A DNA stretch of 64,000 nucleotides from Bradyrhizobium liaoningense (GCF_018130825.1 NZ_JAFCJS010000001.1:1-64000), one strand, 5' to 3'; positions 55,286-63,362 are shown, counted from the first letter of the stretch. A program made the numbers and translations. The notes: generated from the sequence alone by a model not told the origin.

Positions 55286-56032
55286 CTATGGCACAAACCC
55301 CTCGAAGATCATCTGATCCGCATATTGCTTGACCCGCGTCCGCTGCTCGCCCGTGCGCACGGTCCAGCCGAGCAGGGCGCAGCCGAAGATGTTGCGGGCG
55401 ATCCAGGGGGCGGGGGCCGGCAGGTGGTCGACCTTGAAGGCGACGAAGTGCGGCTGGGTCTGCAAGCCATGGCGCAGGTACAGCATGCTGTCGCGCTGCT
55501 CCTTCGTCAGGTAGGCCCAGTACTCGTCCTCATAGCTCCGCTGCGCGACGATGCCGCGCGGGCGAGCGGGCAACAGCTCGCGCAGCGCCAGCACCTGGTC
55601 GGGGTCGAAGGACATGCCGACGGCAGGGCCGTCATAGGATGCCAGCACCTCAGCCATCCGCTTGACCAGCTTGCGGTCGCCGCCAAAACGGCTCTTCACC
55701 TCGATCACCAGGGGCACGCGGCCGGCGACCATGGCGCAGAGGTCGGAGAGCGACATCATCCGCTCGTCGGTGTCCTTGAACCTGACGGCTTTCAGCTCGG
55801 CCGCAGTCTTCTCGATCACCTCGCCGGTGGCCTCGGTGAGGCGGCCGAGCGCATGGTCGTGGTGCACCATGGCCTCGCCGTCGGACGAGAGCTGGATGTC
55901 GACCTCGATCGAGAAATTGCCGGCGATCGCAGCCTGCACCGCGCCCGGCATGTTCTCGACGATGCCGCGGGAGATGTCGTGCAGGCCGCGATGGGCGACC
56001 GGCCGGGCTGTCAGCCAATCCGGAGCGCGCAT
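55286..56032 (-). CDS. Glycerophosphodiester phosphodiesterase
   Basis: 248 aa single-domain GDPD. The first motif VAHRGLHDISRGIVENMPGAVQAAIAGNFSIEVDIQLSSDGEAMVHHDHALGR contains the catalytic His pair (HRG and HHDH) and the metal-binding Glu/Asp (EVDIQ). It cleaves deacylated phospholipids such as glycerophosphoethanolamine to glycerol-3-phosphate and an alcohol with Ca2+ or Mg2+. No signal peptide, so cytosolic. The ATG at 56032 lies 5 nt after the RidA stop on the same strand, so the two form an operon. Confidence 0.93.
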   Translation of the reverse strand: MRAPDWLTARPVAHRGLHDISRGIVENMPGAVQAAIAGNFSIEVDIQLSSDGEAMVHHDHALGRLTEATGEVIEKTAAELKAVRFKDTDERMMSLSDLCAMVAGRVPLVIEVKSRFGGDRKLVKRMAEVLASYDGPAVGMSFDPDQVLALRELLPARPRGIVAQRSYEDEYWAYLTKEQRDSMLYLRHGLQTQPHFVAFKVDHLPAPAPWIARNIFGCALLGWTVRTGEQRTRVKQYADQMIFEGFVP

Positions 56033-56037
56033 GCGCG

Positions 56038-56505
56038 TCAGGCGACCTCGAACACGCCTTCGACCTCGACCGCCGCATCCGCGGGCAGCGAGGCGACACC
56101 GACGGTGGTGCGGGCATGGCGGCCCTTGTCGCCGAAGGCGGCAACCATGAGATCCGAGGCGCCGTTGAGCACCTTCGGCCCGTCCAGGAAGTCGGGCGCC
56201 GAGTTGATGAAGCCGCCGAGGCGCACCACGCGCACGACCTTGTCGAGATCGCCGAGCGCCGCCTTGACCTGGGCCAGCAGGTTGACCGCGCAGCCGCGCG
56301 CCGCCGCCGCGCCGTCCTCGATCGAGACGCCGGCGCCCAGCTTGCCCTTGGCGATCAGCTTGCCGGCGGGGTCGAAGCAGACCTGGCCCGAGACGAACAG
56401 CAGATTGCCGGTCCGCACGAACGGGACGTAATTGGCAACGGGGGTGGGGGCCTCGTGCAGCTTGATGCCCTGTTCCGCCAGTTTCTGCTCGACCGTGCCC
56501 GCCAT
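56038..56505 (-). CDS. RidA-family protein (long subgroup)
   Basis: 155 aa RidA/YjgF fold with about 25 residues more than RidA at the N-terminus. The beta strand FVRTGNLLFVSGQVCFDPAGKLIAKGKLGAG and the conserved Arg in GRHARTTVGVASLPADAAVEVEGVFEVA are intact, so imine/enamine deaminase activity is possible. Residues in the first half differ from canonical RidA, fitting the YjgF_YER057c_UK114_like_1 group. It starts the operon with the GDPD gene 5 nt downstream. Whether the two act together is unclear. Confidence 0.92.
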   Translation of the reverse strand: MAGTVEQKLAEQGIKLHEAPTPVANYVPFVRTGNLLFVSGQVCFDPAGKLIAKGKLGAGVSIEDGAAAARGCAVNLLAQVKAALGDLDKVVRVVRLGGFINSAPDFLDGPKVLNGASDLMVAAFGDKGRHARTTVGVASLPADAAVEVEGVFEVA

Positions 56506-56736
56506 GTCCGACCTCGTTGTCCAAGAATTCATCGCCCGGGCGCGTTCTTGACCGCCGGGCGCGCCCTGTTTCGCCCATCGAGCCGCCACATGCAAGCAAC
56601 CGGCGGGGCTGCATTTTGTTAAGGCAGGGCAGCAGGTTCAGCGCGGGGGCCGCAACTTTACGTGAAACGGCCTCAGTTGCGACGCAATGGAACGGTCATT
56701 AAAATGTCGAATCTGCGCTTTCCTCAGGGAACAGAC

Positions 56737-57582
56737 ATGGTGCACCTTTTCCGGACTTCGCTCGGTGTGATGGCGCTTGCGGCGGCCGCTTTCGGCCCTG
56801 GAGGCGGGGCGATCGCCGCCAACGGTCCGTTCCTCGCGCACCAGGCGCTCTATGATCTGCGCCTCGTCAAATCGCGCTCCAATTCGGTCAACAGCGCGCG
56901 CGGCCGCATCCTCTACAATTTCACCGGCAGCTCCTGCGAGGGCTACACCTCCGAATTCCGTCAGGTCTCCGAGCTCGACAGCGGCGAGGGCAAGGTCACG
57001 CTCAGCGACCTCCGCTCCAATTCCTGGGAGGACGCCACGGGCAAAAGCTACCGCTTCAAGATCGAGACGCGGATGAACGAGGCCGATGCCGGCCGCGTCG
57101 ACGGCTCGGCGGAACGCGACGGCGACCACATCAACGTCAAGCTGAAGCTGCCGGCGCCGAAGAGCTTCACGCTCGACGGCAAGATCGTGTTCCCGACCGA
57201 GCAGATCCAGCGCATCATCGCCGCAGCCAAGGACGGCAAGTCGCTGCTCGAGCTTTCCGTCTATGACGGCTCCGATGACGGCCAGAAGGTCTACAACACG
57301 CTGACCGTGATCGGCCAGCCGATCGCCGCCGACCGCGCCACCTCATCCGATCCGTCGACGTCCGACGAGCACATGAAGTCGCTGAAGCGCTGGCCTGTCA
57401 CCGTCAGCTATTTCGACCGCGTGGCCCAGCAGAAGGAAGGCGAGCAGACGCCGATCTATGCGATGGCGTTCGAGCTCTACGAGAACGGCGTCTCGCGCCA
57501 GCTCGTGCTCGACTACAACGATTTCGTCATCTCCGGCGCGATGGGCAAGTTCGACGCGAAGGACAGCAAGCCCTGCAATTGA
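56737..57582 (+). CDS. eipB: Cell envelope integrity protein EipB (DUF1849)
   Basis: 281 aa periplasmic protein. The signal peptide (RTSLGVMALAAAAFG..) is followed by FLAHQALYDLRLVKSRSNSVNSARGRILYNFTGSSCEGYTSEFRQVSEL, the DUF1849 pattern. Only two cysteines are present in the mature part, Cys67 and Cys280 near the C-terminus, as in EipB where they form a conserved disulfide that closes the beta-spiral. EipB is needed for envelope integrity in Brucella. The ATG at 56737 follows AGGGAAC; a longer start adds 11-25 unlikely residues. Confidence 0.93.
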   Translation: MVHLFRTSLGVMALAAAAFGPGGGAIAANGPFLAHQALYDLRLVKSRSNSVNSARGRILYNFTGSSCEGYTSEFRQVSELDSGEGKVTLSDLRSNSWEDATGKSYRFKIETRMNEADAGRVDGSAERDGDHINVKLKLPAPKSFTLDGKIVFPTEQIQRIIAAAKDGKSLLELSVYDGSDDGQKVYNTLTVIGQPIAADRATSSDPSTSDEHMKSLKRWPVTVSYFDRVAQQKEGEQTPIYAMAFELYENGVSRQLVLDYNDFVISGAMGKFDAKDSKPCN

Positions 57583-57609
57583 GGGCGGATCCCTCTGCGC
57601 GAGCACTGC

Positions 57610-57700
57610 CGTAGGGTGGGCAAAGCGTAGCGTGCCCACCACTTCCCAGGTGAGCTGCAGGATCGTGGGCACGGCGCTGTGCGCCTTTGCCCACCCTACG
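57610..57700. repeat. Intergenic inverted repeat, GTAGGGTGGGCAAAG family
   Basis: CGTAGGGTGGGCAAAGCG at the left pairs with CGCCTTTGCCCACCCTACG at the right, with a second pair GTGCCCAC/GTGGGCAC inside. It follows eipB by 27 nt and could end its transcript. A third repeat family in this window. Confidence 0.88.
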
Positions 57701-57800
57701 AGATCTCTCTTCGCCGCTTTGCTCCTCGTAGTGACAGACTAGCTCTCGTCACACTCTCCAGCTACGCTCTCTCCCAACCACAAACTCCGGGAGCCCCTCC

Positions 57801-58202
57801 ATGCCCAAGCTCGACCATCTCCGCCCCAGCGGCCTGCATCACAATCCCGCTTATTCCCACGTCGTCACGGCCACCGGCGCGCGGACGATCTACATTTCCG
57901 GCCAGGTCTCGACCGACGAGGAAGGACGCATCGTCGGCGAGGGCGATATCGCCGCGCAGACGACGCAGGTGATGCAGAATCTCGGGCACGCGCTGAAGGC
58001 GGCCGGCGCCAGCTATTCCAACATCGTGAAGATCACCACCTTCGTCGTGAACTACAAGCCGGAGCTGCGCCCGATCATCGGCAAGGCGCGCTCGGCCTTC
58101 TTCGAAGGCATGGAGCCGCCGGCCTCGACCCTCGTCGGCGTCTCCGCACTCGCCGCGCCGGAATGGCTGATCGAGATCGAGGCAATCGCGGTCGCGGATT
58201 GA
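57801..58202 (+). CDS. RidA-family protein (diverged paralogue)
   Basis: 133 aa, RidA fold: HLRPSGLHHNPAYSHVVTATGARTIYISGQVSTDEEGRIVGEGD, then QNLGHALKAAGASYSNIVKITTFVVNYK. The last part reads PPASTLVGVSALAAPEWLIEIEAIAV: the catalytic Arg of RidA (PARS.VEV) is replaced by Ser. So the canonical imine deaminase reaction is unlikely, and it may bind another ligand. It is followed by a Nudix gene 12 nt later on the same strand. Compare 56038-56505, which keeps the Arg. Confidence 0.9.
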   Translation: MPKLDHLRPSGLHHNPAYSHVVTATGARTIYISGQVSTDEEGRIVGEGDIAAQTTQVMQNLGHALKAAGASYSNIVKITTFVVNYKPELRPIIGKARSAFFEGMEPPASTLVGVSALAAPEWLIEIEAIAVAD

Positions 58203-58214
58203 GGTGGTGAAGGA

Positions 58215-58613
58215 ATGACGTCGCAAAGTGCCATTCGGATCGCGGCTGCGTTGATGAGCAGGAGCGATGGGCGTGTCCTCCTGGTCAGGAAGAAGGCCAC
58301 CGAAAGCTTCATGCAGCCTGGCGGAAAGATCGAGGCCGGCGAGCATCCGCAGGTCGCGCTCAGGCGGGAATTGTCCGAGGAGCTCGGGATTGACGTCGAT
58401 CCGAACGAGATGGCCTACCTTGGACGATACATTGCGCCTGCCGCGAATGAGCCGGGGCGGCAGGTCGATGCGGAAGTGTTCCGCATCGTCATCGCACATC
58501 CAGTCGAGCCGGGCGCGGAGATCGAGGAGATTCTCTGGCTCGATCCGTCCTCGCCTGGAGCAGTCAAGCTCGCGCCTCTGACGCGCGACAAGCTGCTTCC
58601 GCTGTGTTCATAG
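58215..58613 (+). CDS. Nudix hydrolase
   Basis: 132 aa. The Nudix box GKIEAGEHPQVALRRELSEELGI (G-x5-E-x7-REU-x-EE-x-GU) is complete, so it should bind Mg2+ and cleave a nucleoside diphosphate linked to another moiety. The flanks (RIAAALMSRSDGRVLLVRKKATESFMQPGG) match the NUDT-like group that includes MutT-type and 8-oxo-dGTP hydrolases; the substrate cannot be set. It lies 12 nt behind the RidA gene, probably in one operon. A palindromic repeat starts 7 nt after the stop. Confidence 0.93.
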   Translation: MTSQSAIRIAAALMSRSDGRVLLVRKKATESFMQPGGKIEAGEHPQVALRRELSEELGIDVDPNEMAYLGRYIAPAANEPGRQVDAEVFRIVIAHPVEPGAEIEEILWLDPSSPGAVKLAPLTRDKLLPLCS

Positions 58614-58620
58614 CCCCTGC

Positions 58621-58709
58621 CGTAGCCCGGATGGAGCGAAGCGTAATCCGGGAAACCTGTCGCTGAGGATAGACTGTCCCGGATTGCGCTGCGCTCCATC
58701 CGGGCTACG
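58621..58709. repeat. Intergenic inverted repeat, GTAGCCCGGATGGAGCG family
   Basis: CGTAGCCCGGATGGAGCG and CGCTCCATCCGGGCTACG bound an inner pair AATCCGGG/CCCGGATT. It lies 7 nt after the Nudix stop and overlaps the last codons of the convergent ACT gene: the CTA in GGGCTACG is the minus-strand TAG stop. The repeat therefore supplies the stop codon of that gene. Confidence 0.88.
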
Positions 58710-59103
58710 AGCCGGGCGTCTCCTTCAGAACGGCCATCGCTTCATCGGCCCGATCAACCGGGACGAAGAGATGGTCGTGGTGAAAGGCCGACACGGCGTT
58801 CACGCTGATGCCCGCTTCGGCCAGACGCGCCGTGATTGCTGCAAGAAAGCCCACCGCGTCGAGCGCGGAGTGAACCGTCAGGGTGATCAGGCGCGAGGGG
58901 AATGCGTAGCGTAGTCCGGTACGTTCGGCCTCCTCGCGCAGGATCACCAGCGTTGTTCCTTCGCGTTCGTGGAACGTCAGCATCGGGCTGATGGTGGCTG
59001 GAATGCTCGCGCTCGGTGCAAGCGTGCAAAACACGAAGATGCCGTCCAGGATCTCCGGCTTCATGTCACGCAGCAGTGCGTCGAGATGGCGTTCGCCTGT
59101 CAC
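58705..59103 (-). CDS. ACT-domain protein
   Basis: 132 aa. Two ACT-like halves (ACT_3/ACT_7 type): MKPEILDGIFVFCTLAPSASIPATISPMLTFHEREGTTLVILREEAERTGL and LITLTVHSALDAVGFLAAITARLAEAGISVNAVSAFHHDHLFVPVDRADEAMAVLKE. This group is a small ligand-binding protein that senses amino acids; the ligand is not known. The stop codon is provided by the palindromic repeat at 58621-58709, so the end of the protein may have changed when that repeat inserted. Confidence 0.88.
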   Translation of the reverse strand: MTGERHLDALLRDMKPEILDGIFVFCTLAPSASIPATISPMLTFHEREGTTLVILREEAERTGLRYAFPSRLITLTVHSALDAVGFLAAITARLAEAGISVNAVSAFHHDHLFVPVDRADEAMAVLKETPGS

Positions 59104-59302
59104 GGTGCCAGCCCCCGAACCGGTAGGATCGTTTGAGCCGCTGCGAAGCCATTGGCGTCAGCGGCTGATGAAGCCCCAACCAACATACCTTTGTATATCT
59201 CCACAAATCCTTCGAATACTCCGATCTTACGCTGGTACAATTGAGCGACGGCGGGAGATTCTTACAATTTGAGTCCACTCGGGTCACTGCGAGGAAGCTC
59301 AA

Positions 59303-59458
59303 ATGAATGTCGTCATTCGAAAGCTCAACGGCTTGTGGCACCTCATCATCGGGTCTTGTCAGATCCGAACTCCGTTCCTGGAGAATCAGGATCGGCAGTT
59401 GGTCGTTCAGTATGCCAGGCGCGTCTATCCGGGTGCACGGATCTTCGAACGCGACTGA
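59303..59458 (+). CDS. 51-aa hypothetical protein
   Basis: ATG at 59303 to TGA at 59456-59458. It reads MNVVIRKLNGLWHLIIGSCQ at the start and ends YARRVYPGARIFERD. GAGGAA lies 8 nt upstream of the ATG. The local composition is lower in GC than that of the neighbours, so a frame of this length is less likely to stay open by chance composition effects. No family is known to me. It is convergent with dinB, 16 nt between stops. It is short enough to be missed by length-limited gene finders. Confidence 0.6.
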   Translation: MNVVIRKLNGLWHLIIGSCQIRTPFLENQDRQLVVQYARRVYPGARIFERD

Positions 59459-59474
59459 GTCGAGCAGGATCAGA

Positions 59475-60764
59475 TCACTCCTGCGTCTTCTCCGGCCCGT
59501 CATAGGCAATGCCGCGGATCACCGCGGCGCTGCCGAACTTCTTCCGCAGGCTGTCCACGGCACGTTCGGCATGGGCTGCTCGGCGGTCGAGCATGTCGGT
59601 GTCGTCGATCGCCGAGCCCTCGCGTAGCGCGCTGACGCCGGCGCCCATCAGGCGAAAGGCGGTGCCGTCGATCTCTTTCGCCAGCATTTCGCGGCAGATC
59701 GAAAAAATCTTTGCAGCAAGTTGCGTCGGCGCGGCGATCGACTGCGAGCGGGTGCGCTGGCGGAAATCGGCGGTCTTCAGCTTCAGCGTCACGGTCGAGC
59801 CGGCGAGCTCGCTGCTCTTCAGGCGCGACGACGTCTTCTCGCAGAGCCGCCACAGGATCTTCTCCAGCGTCGCGAAATCGCGGATGTCGGTCTCGAAGGT
59901 GGTCTCGCTGGAAATGGTCTTGGCGCCGCGATCGGCCTCGACGCGGCGGTCGTCGATGCCGCGGGCGAGCCGCCACAGCCTGCGGCCGTCGCTCGGAAAC
60001 TGCCGCATCATCTCGATCTCGTCGGCCTTTTGCAGGTCGGCGATGATCCGGAAGCCGCGCTGCACCAGGCGCTCCTGGGTCGCCGGTCCCACGCCGAAGA
60101 TGAAGCCGACCGGCTTTTCCGCCAGCATCGCGCGCGCCTCCTCCTGGTCGAGCGCGGCAAAGCCGCGCGGCTTGTCGAGGTCGGAGGCGATCTTGGCCAG
60201 GAACTTGTTGCAGGACAGGCCGACCGAGACGGTGATGCCGATGTCGCGTTCGACCTCGCGGGCAAAGCGCGCCAGCACCTTGGCGGGGATCATGCCATGC
60301 ACCCGCTCGGTGCCGGAGAGATCGAGGAAGGCTTCATCGATCGAGAGCGGCTCGACCAGCGGCGTCAGGGCCTGCATGGCCTGGCGCACCTCGCGGCCGA
60401 CGCGGACGTATTTGGCCATGTCCGGCCGGATCACGGTCGCATGCGGGCAGGCCTCGAGCGCCTTGAACATCGGCATCGCCGAGCGCACGCCATAGGTGCG
60501 TGCGATGTAGCAGGCGGCCGACACCACGCCGCGTTTTCCGCCGCCGATGATGACGGGCTTGTCGGCGATGTCAGGATTGTCGCGCTTCTCGACCGTCGCA
60601 TAGAAGGCGTCGCAGTCGATATGGGCGATGGTCAGCGAGGCGAGCGCCCGGTGGCGGACGAGGCGAGGGGAACCGCAGGCCGAGCAGCGGCGGACGCTCA
60701 TGTCCAGATCGGCCAGACAATCCCGGCAGAAGCAGCGGGGCCCGGCCGGGACGGGGGTGCTCAC
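59475..60764 (-). CDS. dinB: DNA polymerase IV with N-terminal zinc ribbon
   Basis: 429 aa Y-family polymerase. The palm domain has IAHIDCDAFYATVEKRDNPDIADKPVIIGG (first Asp) and PLSIDEAFLDLSGT (Asp-Glu). The thumb and little finger follow, and the C-terminal tail is AERAVDSLRKKFGSAAVIRGIAYD. The N-terminus before the palm carries four cysteines (CFCRDCLADLDMSVRRCSACGSPR) that look like a zinc ribbon, absent from E. coli DinB. It does error-prone translesion synthesis in the SOS response. The GTG start at 60764 overlaps the DUF3572 gene stop by GTGA, so the two are coupled. A typical C-terminal clamp-binding motif is not obvious. Confidence 0.93.
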   Translation of the reverse strand: MSTPVPAGPRCFCRDCLADLDMSVRRCSACGSPRLVRHRALASLTIAHIDCDAFYATVEKRDNPDIADKPVIIGGGKRGVVSAACYIARTYGVRSAMPMFKALEACPHATVIRPDMAKYVRVGREVRQAMQALTPLVEPLSIDEAFLDLSGTERVHGMIPAKVLARFAREVERDIGITVSVGLSCNKFLAKIASDLDKPRGFAALDQEEARAMLAEKPVGFIFGVGPATQERLVQRGFRIIADLQKADEIEMMRQFPSDGRRLWRLARGIDDRRVEADRGAKTISSETTFETDIRDFATLEKILWRLCEKTSSRLKSSELAGSTVTLKLKTADFRQRTRSQSIAAPTQLAAKIFSICREMLAKEIDGTAFRLMGAGVSALREGSAIDDTDMLDRRAAHAERAVDSLRKKFGSAAVIRGIAYDGPEKTQE

Positions 60765-61120
60765 GGCACGTCGCGCTCCCAATTGGGGTCGCCGAGCGCA
60801 TCGCCAAGGACCTGCCGCGCTGCGGCAACGTTGGTCGGATGCAGCTCCGAGGCCGTCGCAAAGGCCTTCACGGTGGCGTCATCGCGCAGCACGAAATCGA
60901 GCACGCTGAGGAGGAAATTCGGGTCCGCGGCGGCGTTCCGGAGCGTCTCCGGGCCGACACCTGTCTCGGCCAGGAACAGGCCCAGCCGCTCGGGGGCGCC
61001 CGCAACAAAGGACAGCGCCTGAATCGCAACGATTTCAGCGACTTCGCGAGGGTTGTGAACAGGCTTTTTCACGGGCCCGGTTTGCCTTTCCGTTAACTTT
61101 CGGTGTCTACTTTGCATCAT
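60761..61120 (-). CDS. DUF3572 family protein
   Basis: 119 aa. The conserved part is KKPVHNPREVAEIVAIQALSFVAGAPERLGLFLAETGVGPETLRNAAADPNFLLSVLDFVLRDDATVKAFATASELHPTNVAAARQVLG, an all-helical DUF3572 domain (alphaproteobacteria) of unknown function. ATG 61120 has GGAG upstream; a GTG at 61072 just before KKPVHNPREV is an alternative and would give a typical 103 aa protein. Its stop overlaps the dinB GTG, so it shares an operon and translation coupling with dinB, which suggests a link to DNA damage tolerance. Confidence 0.87.
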   Translation of the reverse strand: MMQSRHRKLTERQTGPVKKPVHNPREVAEIVAIQALSFVAGAPERLGLFLAETGVGPETLRNAAADPNFLLSVLDFVLRDDATVKAFATASELHPTNVAAARQVLGDALGDPNWERDVP

Positions 61121-61204
61121 GCCCGAGTCTCCGCCTTGAGTCTTGCGATCCCGGGGCAAGCAACTGGAAACCACATCGCAGAAAGTGGCCCCTCGGGTTT
61201 AACG

Positions 61205-61231
61205 AAACTAGAGCGAATCTGAGGCTAGTTT
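61205..61231. promoter_or_regulatory. Inverted repeat upstream of divK
   Basis: AAACTAG (61205-61211) and CTAGTTT (61225-61231) form a perfect pair with a 13 nt spacer, about 80 nt before the divK start. It may be an operator for divK or for the divergent DUF3572-dinB operon. No protein is assigned. Confidence 0.4.
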
Positions 61232-61310
61232 GAATCCAGTTTTCGAAGCGCCGGCGAGCGGCGCCTGAGGCGTCACATGTATCCGGCTTCGTGCCAATCA
61301 GGAGGGCGGG

Positions 61311-61676
61311 ATGGCTAAGACCGTCCTGATCGTGGAAGACAACGAGCTCAACATGAAGCTCTTCCGCGACCTGTTGGAAGCACATGGCTACCAGACTTCG
61401 GGCACCAGCAACGGTTACGAGGCGCTCGATCTGGTTCGCAAGATGCGGCCCGACCTCGTGCTGATGGATATCCAGTTGCCGCAGGTCTCCGGCCTCGAGG
61501 TGACGCGCTGGATCAAGGACGATCCGGAGCTGCGCGCCATTCCCGTCGTCGCGGTCACGGCGTTCGCGATGAAGGGCGACGAAGAACGCATCCGCGAGGG
61601 CGGCTGCGAGGCCTATTTGTCCAAGCCGATCTCGGTCGGCAAATTCATAGAGACGGTCCGGCGTTTTATCGGATAG
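61311..61676 (+). CDS. divK: Single-domain response regulator DivK
   Basis: 121 aa receiver without output domain. The acidic pocket VLIVEDNE, phospho-acceptor Asp53 ([13 protein letters not shown]), Thr in [15 protein letters not shown] and Lys104 in YLSKPISVG are intact, and the sequence matches alphaproteobacterial DivK. It couples PleC/DivJ kinases to the CckA-CtrA pathway and binds DivL when phosphorylated. GGAGGGCGGG precedes the ATG. The pleD gene follows by 14 nt, the same divK-pleD operon as in Caulobacter. Confidence 0.96.
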   Translation: MAKTVLIVEDNELNMKLFRDLLEAHGYQTSGTSNGYEALDLVRKMRPDLVLMDIQLPQVSGLEVTRWIKDDPELRAIPVVAVTAFAMKGDEERIREGGCEAYLSKPISVGKFIETVRRFIG

Positions 61677-61690
61677 GAAGTGAGTGCACA

Positions 61691-63064
61691 GTGTCCGCGC
61701 GTATCCTCGTCGTCGATGACGTTCCTGCCAACGTCAAGCTGCTAGAGGCCCGTCTGTCCGCCGAATATTTCGACGTGATGACCGCTTCGAACGGCACCGA
61801 GGCGCTGGCGATCAGTAGGCGGGCCGAATGCGACATCATCCTGCTCGACGTGATGATGCCTGACATGGACGGCTTTGAAGTCTGCCGCCGCCTGAAGTCC
61901 GATCCGGCCACGCACCACATTCCCGTCGTGATGGTCACCGCGCTCGACAGCCCCGCCGACCGCAACCGCGGGCTCGAGGCCGGCGCCGACGATTTCCTCA
62001 CCAAGCCCGTCTCCGACGTCGTGCTGATCGCGCGCGTGCGCTCGCTGACGCGGCTGAAGATGATGACCGATGAGCTGCGCATGCGCGCCATCACCTCGCT
62101 CGAGATCGGCATGCAGGCGCCCGAACGCAGCGCCGTCGCCGACACCGGCAAGGGCGGCCGTATCCTCCTGGTCGACGACCGCGAGTCCTCCTATCAGCGG
62201 CTGGCGACGATCCTCGCCGCCGAGCACACCATCGACGTCGAGCCGAACCCGACGGAGGCGCTGTTCCACGCCGCCGAGGGCAATTACGACCTCCTGATCG
62301 TCTCGCTCGACCTCAACAATTTCGACGGCCTGCGCCTGTGCAGCCAGGCGCGCTCGCTGGAGCGCACGCGCCATGTGCCGATCCTCGCCATCGCCGACCC
62401 CGAGAACTCGACGCGGCTGCTCCGCGGCCTCGAGATCGGCGTCAACGACTATCTGCTGCGCCCCATCGACAAGACCGAGCTGCTGGCGCGCGCCCGCACC
62501 CAGATCCGCCGGCGCCGCTACACCGATCATTTGCGCGACAACGTGCAGAACTCGATCGAGATGGCGATCACCGACGCGCTCACGGGCCTGCACAATCGCC
62601 GCTATATGGAGAGCCATCTGGCGACGCTCGCCGAGCAGGCCGCGACCCGCGGCAAGCCGCTGGCGCTGATGATCCTCGACATCGACTACTTCAAGTCGAT
62701 CAACGACAATTACGGCCACGACGCCGGCGACGACGTGCTGCGCGAGTTCGCAGTGCGCGTGCGCAAGTCGATCCGCGGCATTGATCTCGCCTGCCGCTAC
62801 GGCGGCGAGGAGTTCGTCATCGTGATGCCGGAGACCGATCTCCACGTCGCCGGCATGGTCGCCGAGCGCCTGCGCCGCTCGATCGCGGGCGAGCCGTTCG
62901 CGATCCACAAGGGCAGCAAGCGCATCGAGGTCACGATCTCGATCGGGCTCACCACGCTGGAGCAGAAGGGCGAGGCGGTCGCCGACGTCCTCAAGCGCGC
63001 CGACACCGCGCTCTACCGGGCCAAGCACGACGGCCGCAATCGCGTGGTGTCGCAGGCGGCGTGA
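61691..63064 (+). CDS. pleD: Diguanylate cyclase response regulator PleD
   Basis: 457 aa. Two receiver domains: the first has phospho-acceptor Asp53 in ILLDVMMPDMDGF, the second is an adaptor receiver without an intact phospho-site. They are followed by a GGDEF domain with active-site GGEEF and the inhibitory I-site RxxD (RGID) five residues upstream. It makes c-di-GMP from two GTP when its first receiver is phosphorylated, with product feedback at the I-site. The start is GTG; the gap to divK is 14 nt. In Caulobacter PleD drives the flagellated-to-stalked transition; its role in this organism is inferred. Confidence 0.96.
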   Translation: MSARILVVDDVPANVKLLEARLSAEYFDVMTASNGTEALAISRRAECDIILLDVMMPDMDGFEVCRRLKSDPATHHIPVVMVTALDSPADRNRGLEAGADDFLTKPVSDVVLIARVRSLTRLKMMTDELRMRAITSLEIGMQAPERSAVADTGKGGRILLVDDRESSYQRLATILAAEHTIDVEPNPTEALFHAAEGNYDLLIVSLDLNNFDGLRLCSQARSLERTRHVPILAIADPENSTRLLRGLEIGVNDYLLRPIDKTELLARARTQIRRRRYTDHLRDNVQNSIEMAITDALTGLHNRRYMESHLATLAEQAATRGKPLALMILDIDYFKSINDNYGHDAGDDVLREFAVRVRKSIRGIDLACRYGGEEFVIVMPETDLHVAGMVAERLRRSIAGEPFAIHKGSKRIEVTISIGLTTLEQKGEAVADVLKRADTALYRAKHDGRNRVVSQAA

Positions 63065-63172
63065 GAGCTGCTGCGACATAAAAGTTGCGAAACAACCCCA
63101 TGCACAGTAGGCGGCGCTAGTCGGATCAATGGCTTGCGTGGGTGGCAAACAGGGCTTGCGCTGGCGGTAGCG

Positions 63173-63197
63173 CTGTTTGACCCGTCGGGCAAAACAG
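63173..63197. repeat. Imperfect 25 bp palindrome, TTTGNCCCG type
   Basis: CTGTTTGACCCG-T-CGGGCAAAACAG, 10 of 12 pairs matched. It lies about 110 nt after pleD and may end its transcript or be part of another repeat family of this genus. Confidence 0.55.
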
Positions 63198-63238
63198 GAG
63201 CATATTGATACGATCACGGCAGTCCTACAAACTCCGCT

Positions 63239-63339
63239 GTCATTCCCCGCGAAGGCGGGGAATCCAGTACGCCGCGGCCTCTCGGTTCAATCACAACCGC
63301 CTCTGGAATACTGGATCACCCGCCTTCGCGGGTGATGAC
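63239..63339. repeat. Intergenic inverted repeat, GTCATTCCCCGCGAAGG family
   Basis: GTCATTCCCCGCGAAGGCGG and CCGCCTTCGCGGGTGATGAC form the outer arms, with inner ATCCAGTA/TACTGGAT. Both arms also hold small hairpins of their own (CCCCGCgaaGGCGGGG). It separates pleD and the TetR gene; a fourth repeat family in this window. Confidence 0.88.
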
Positions 63340-63362
63340 ACCTGACGATACGGGGACAGCGA

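Noticed and set aside
61742..63217. 491-codon minus-strand frame
   Set aside because: Antisense to pleD, no RBS or motif, and it extends into repeat DNA.
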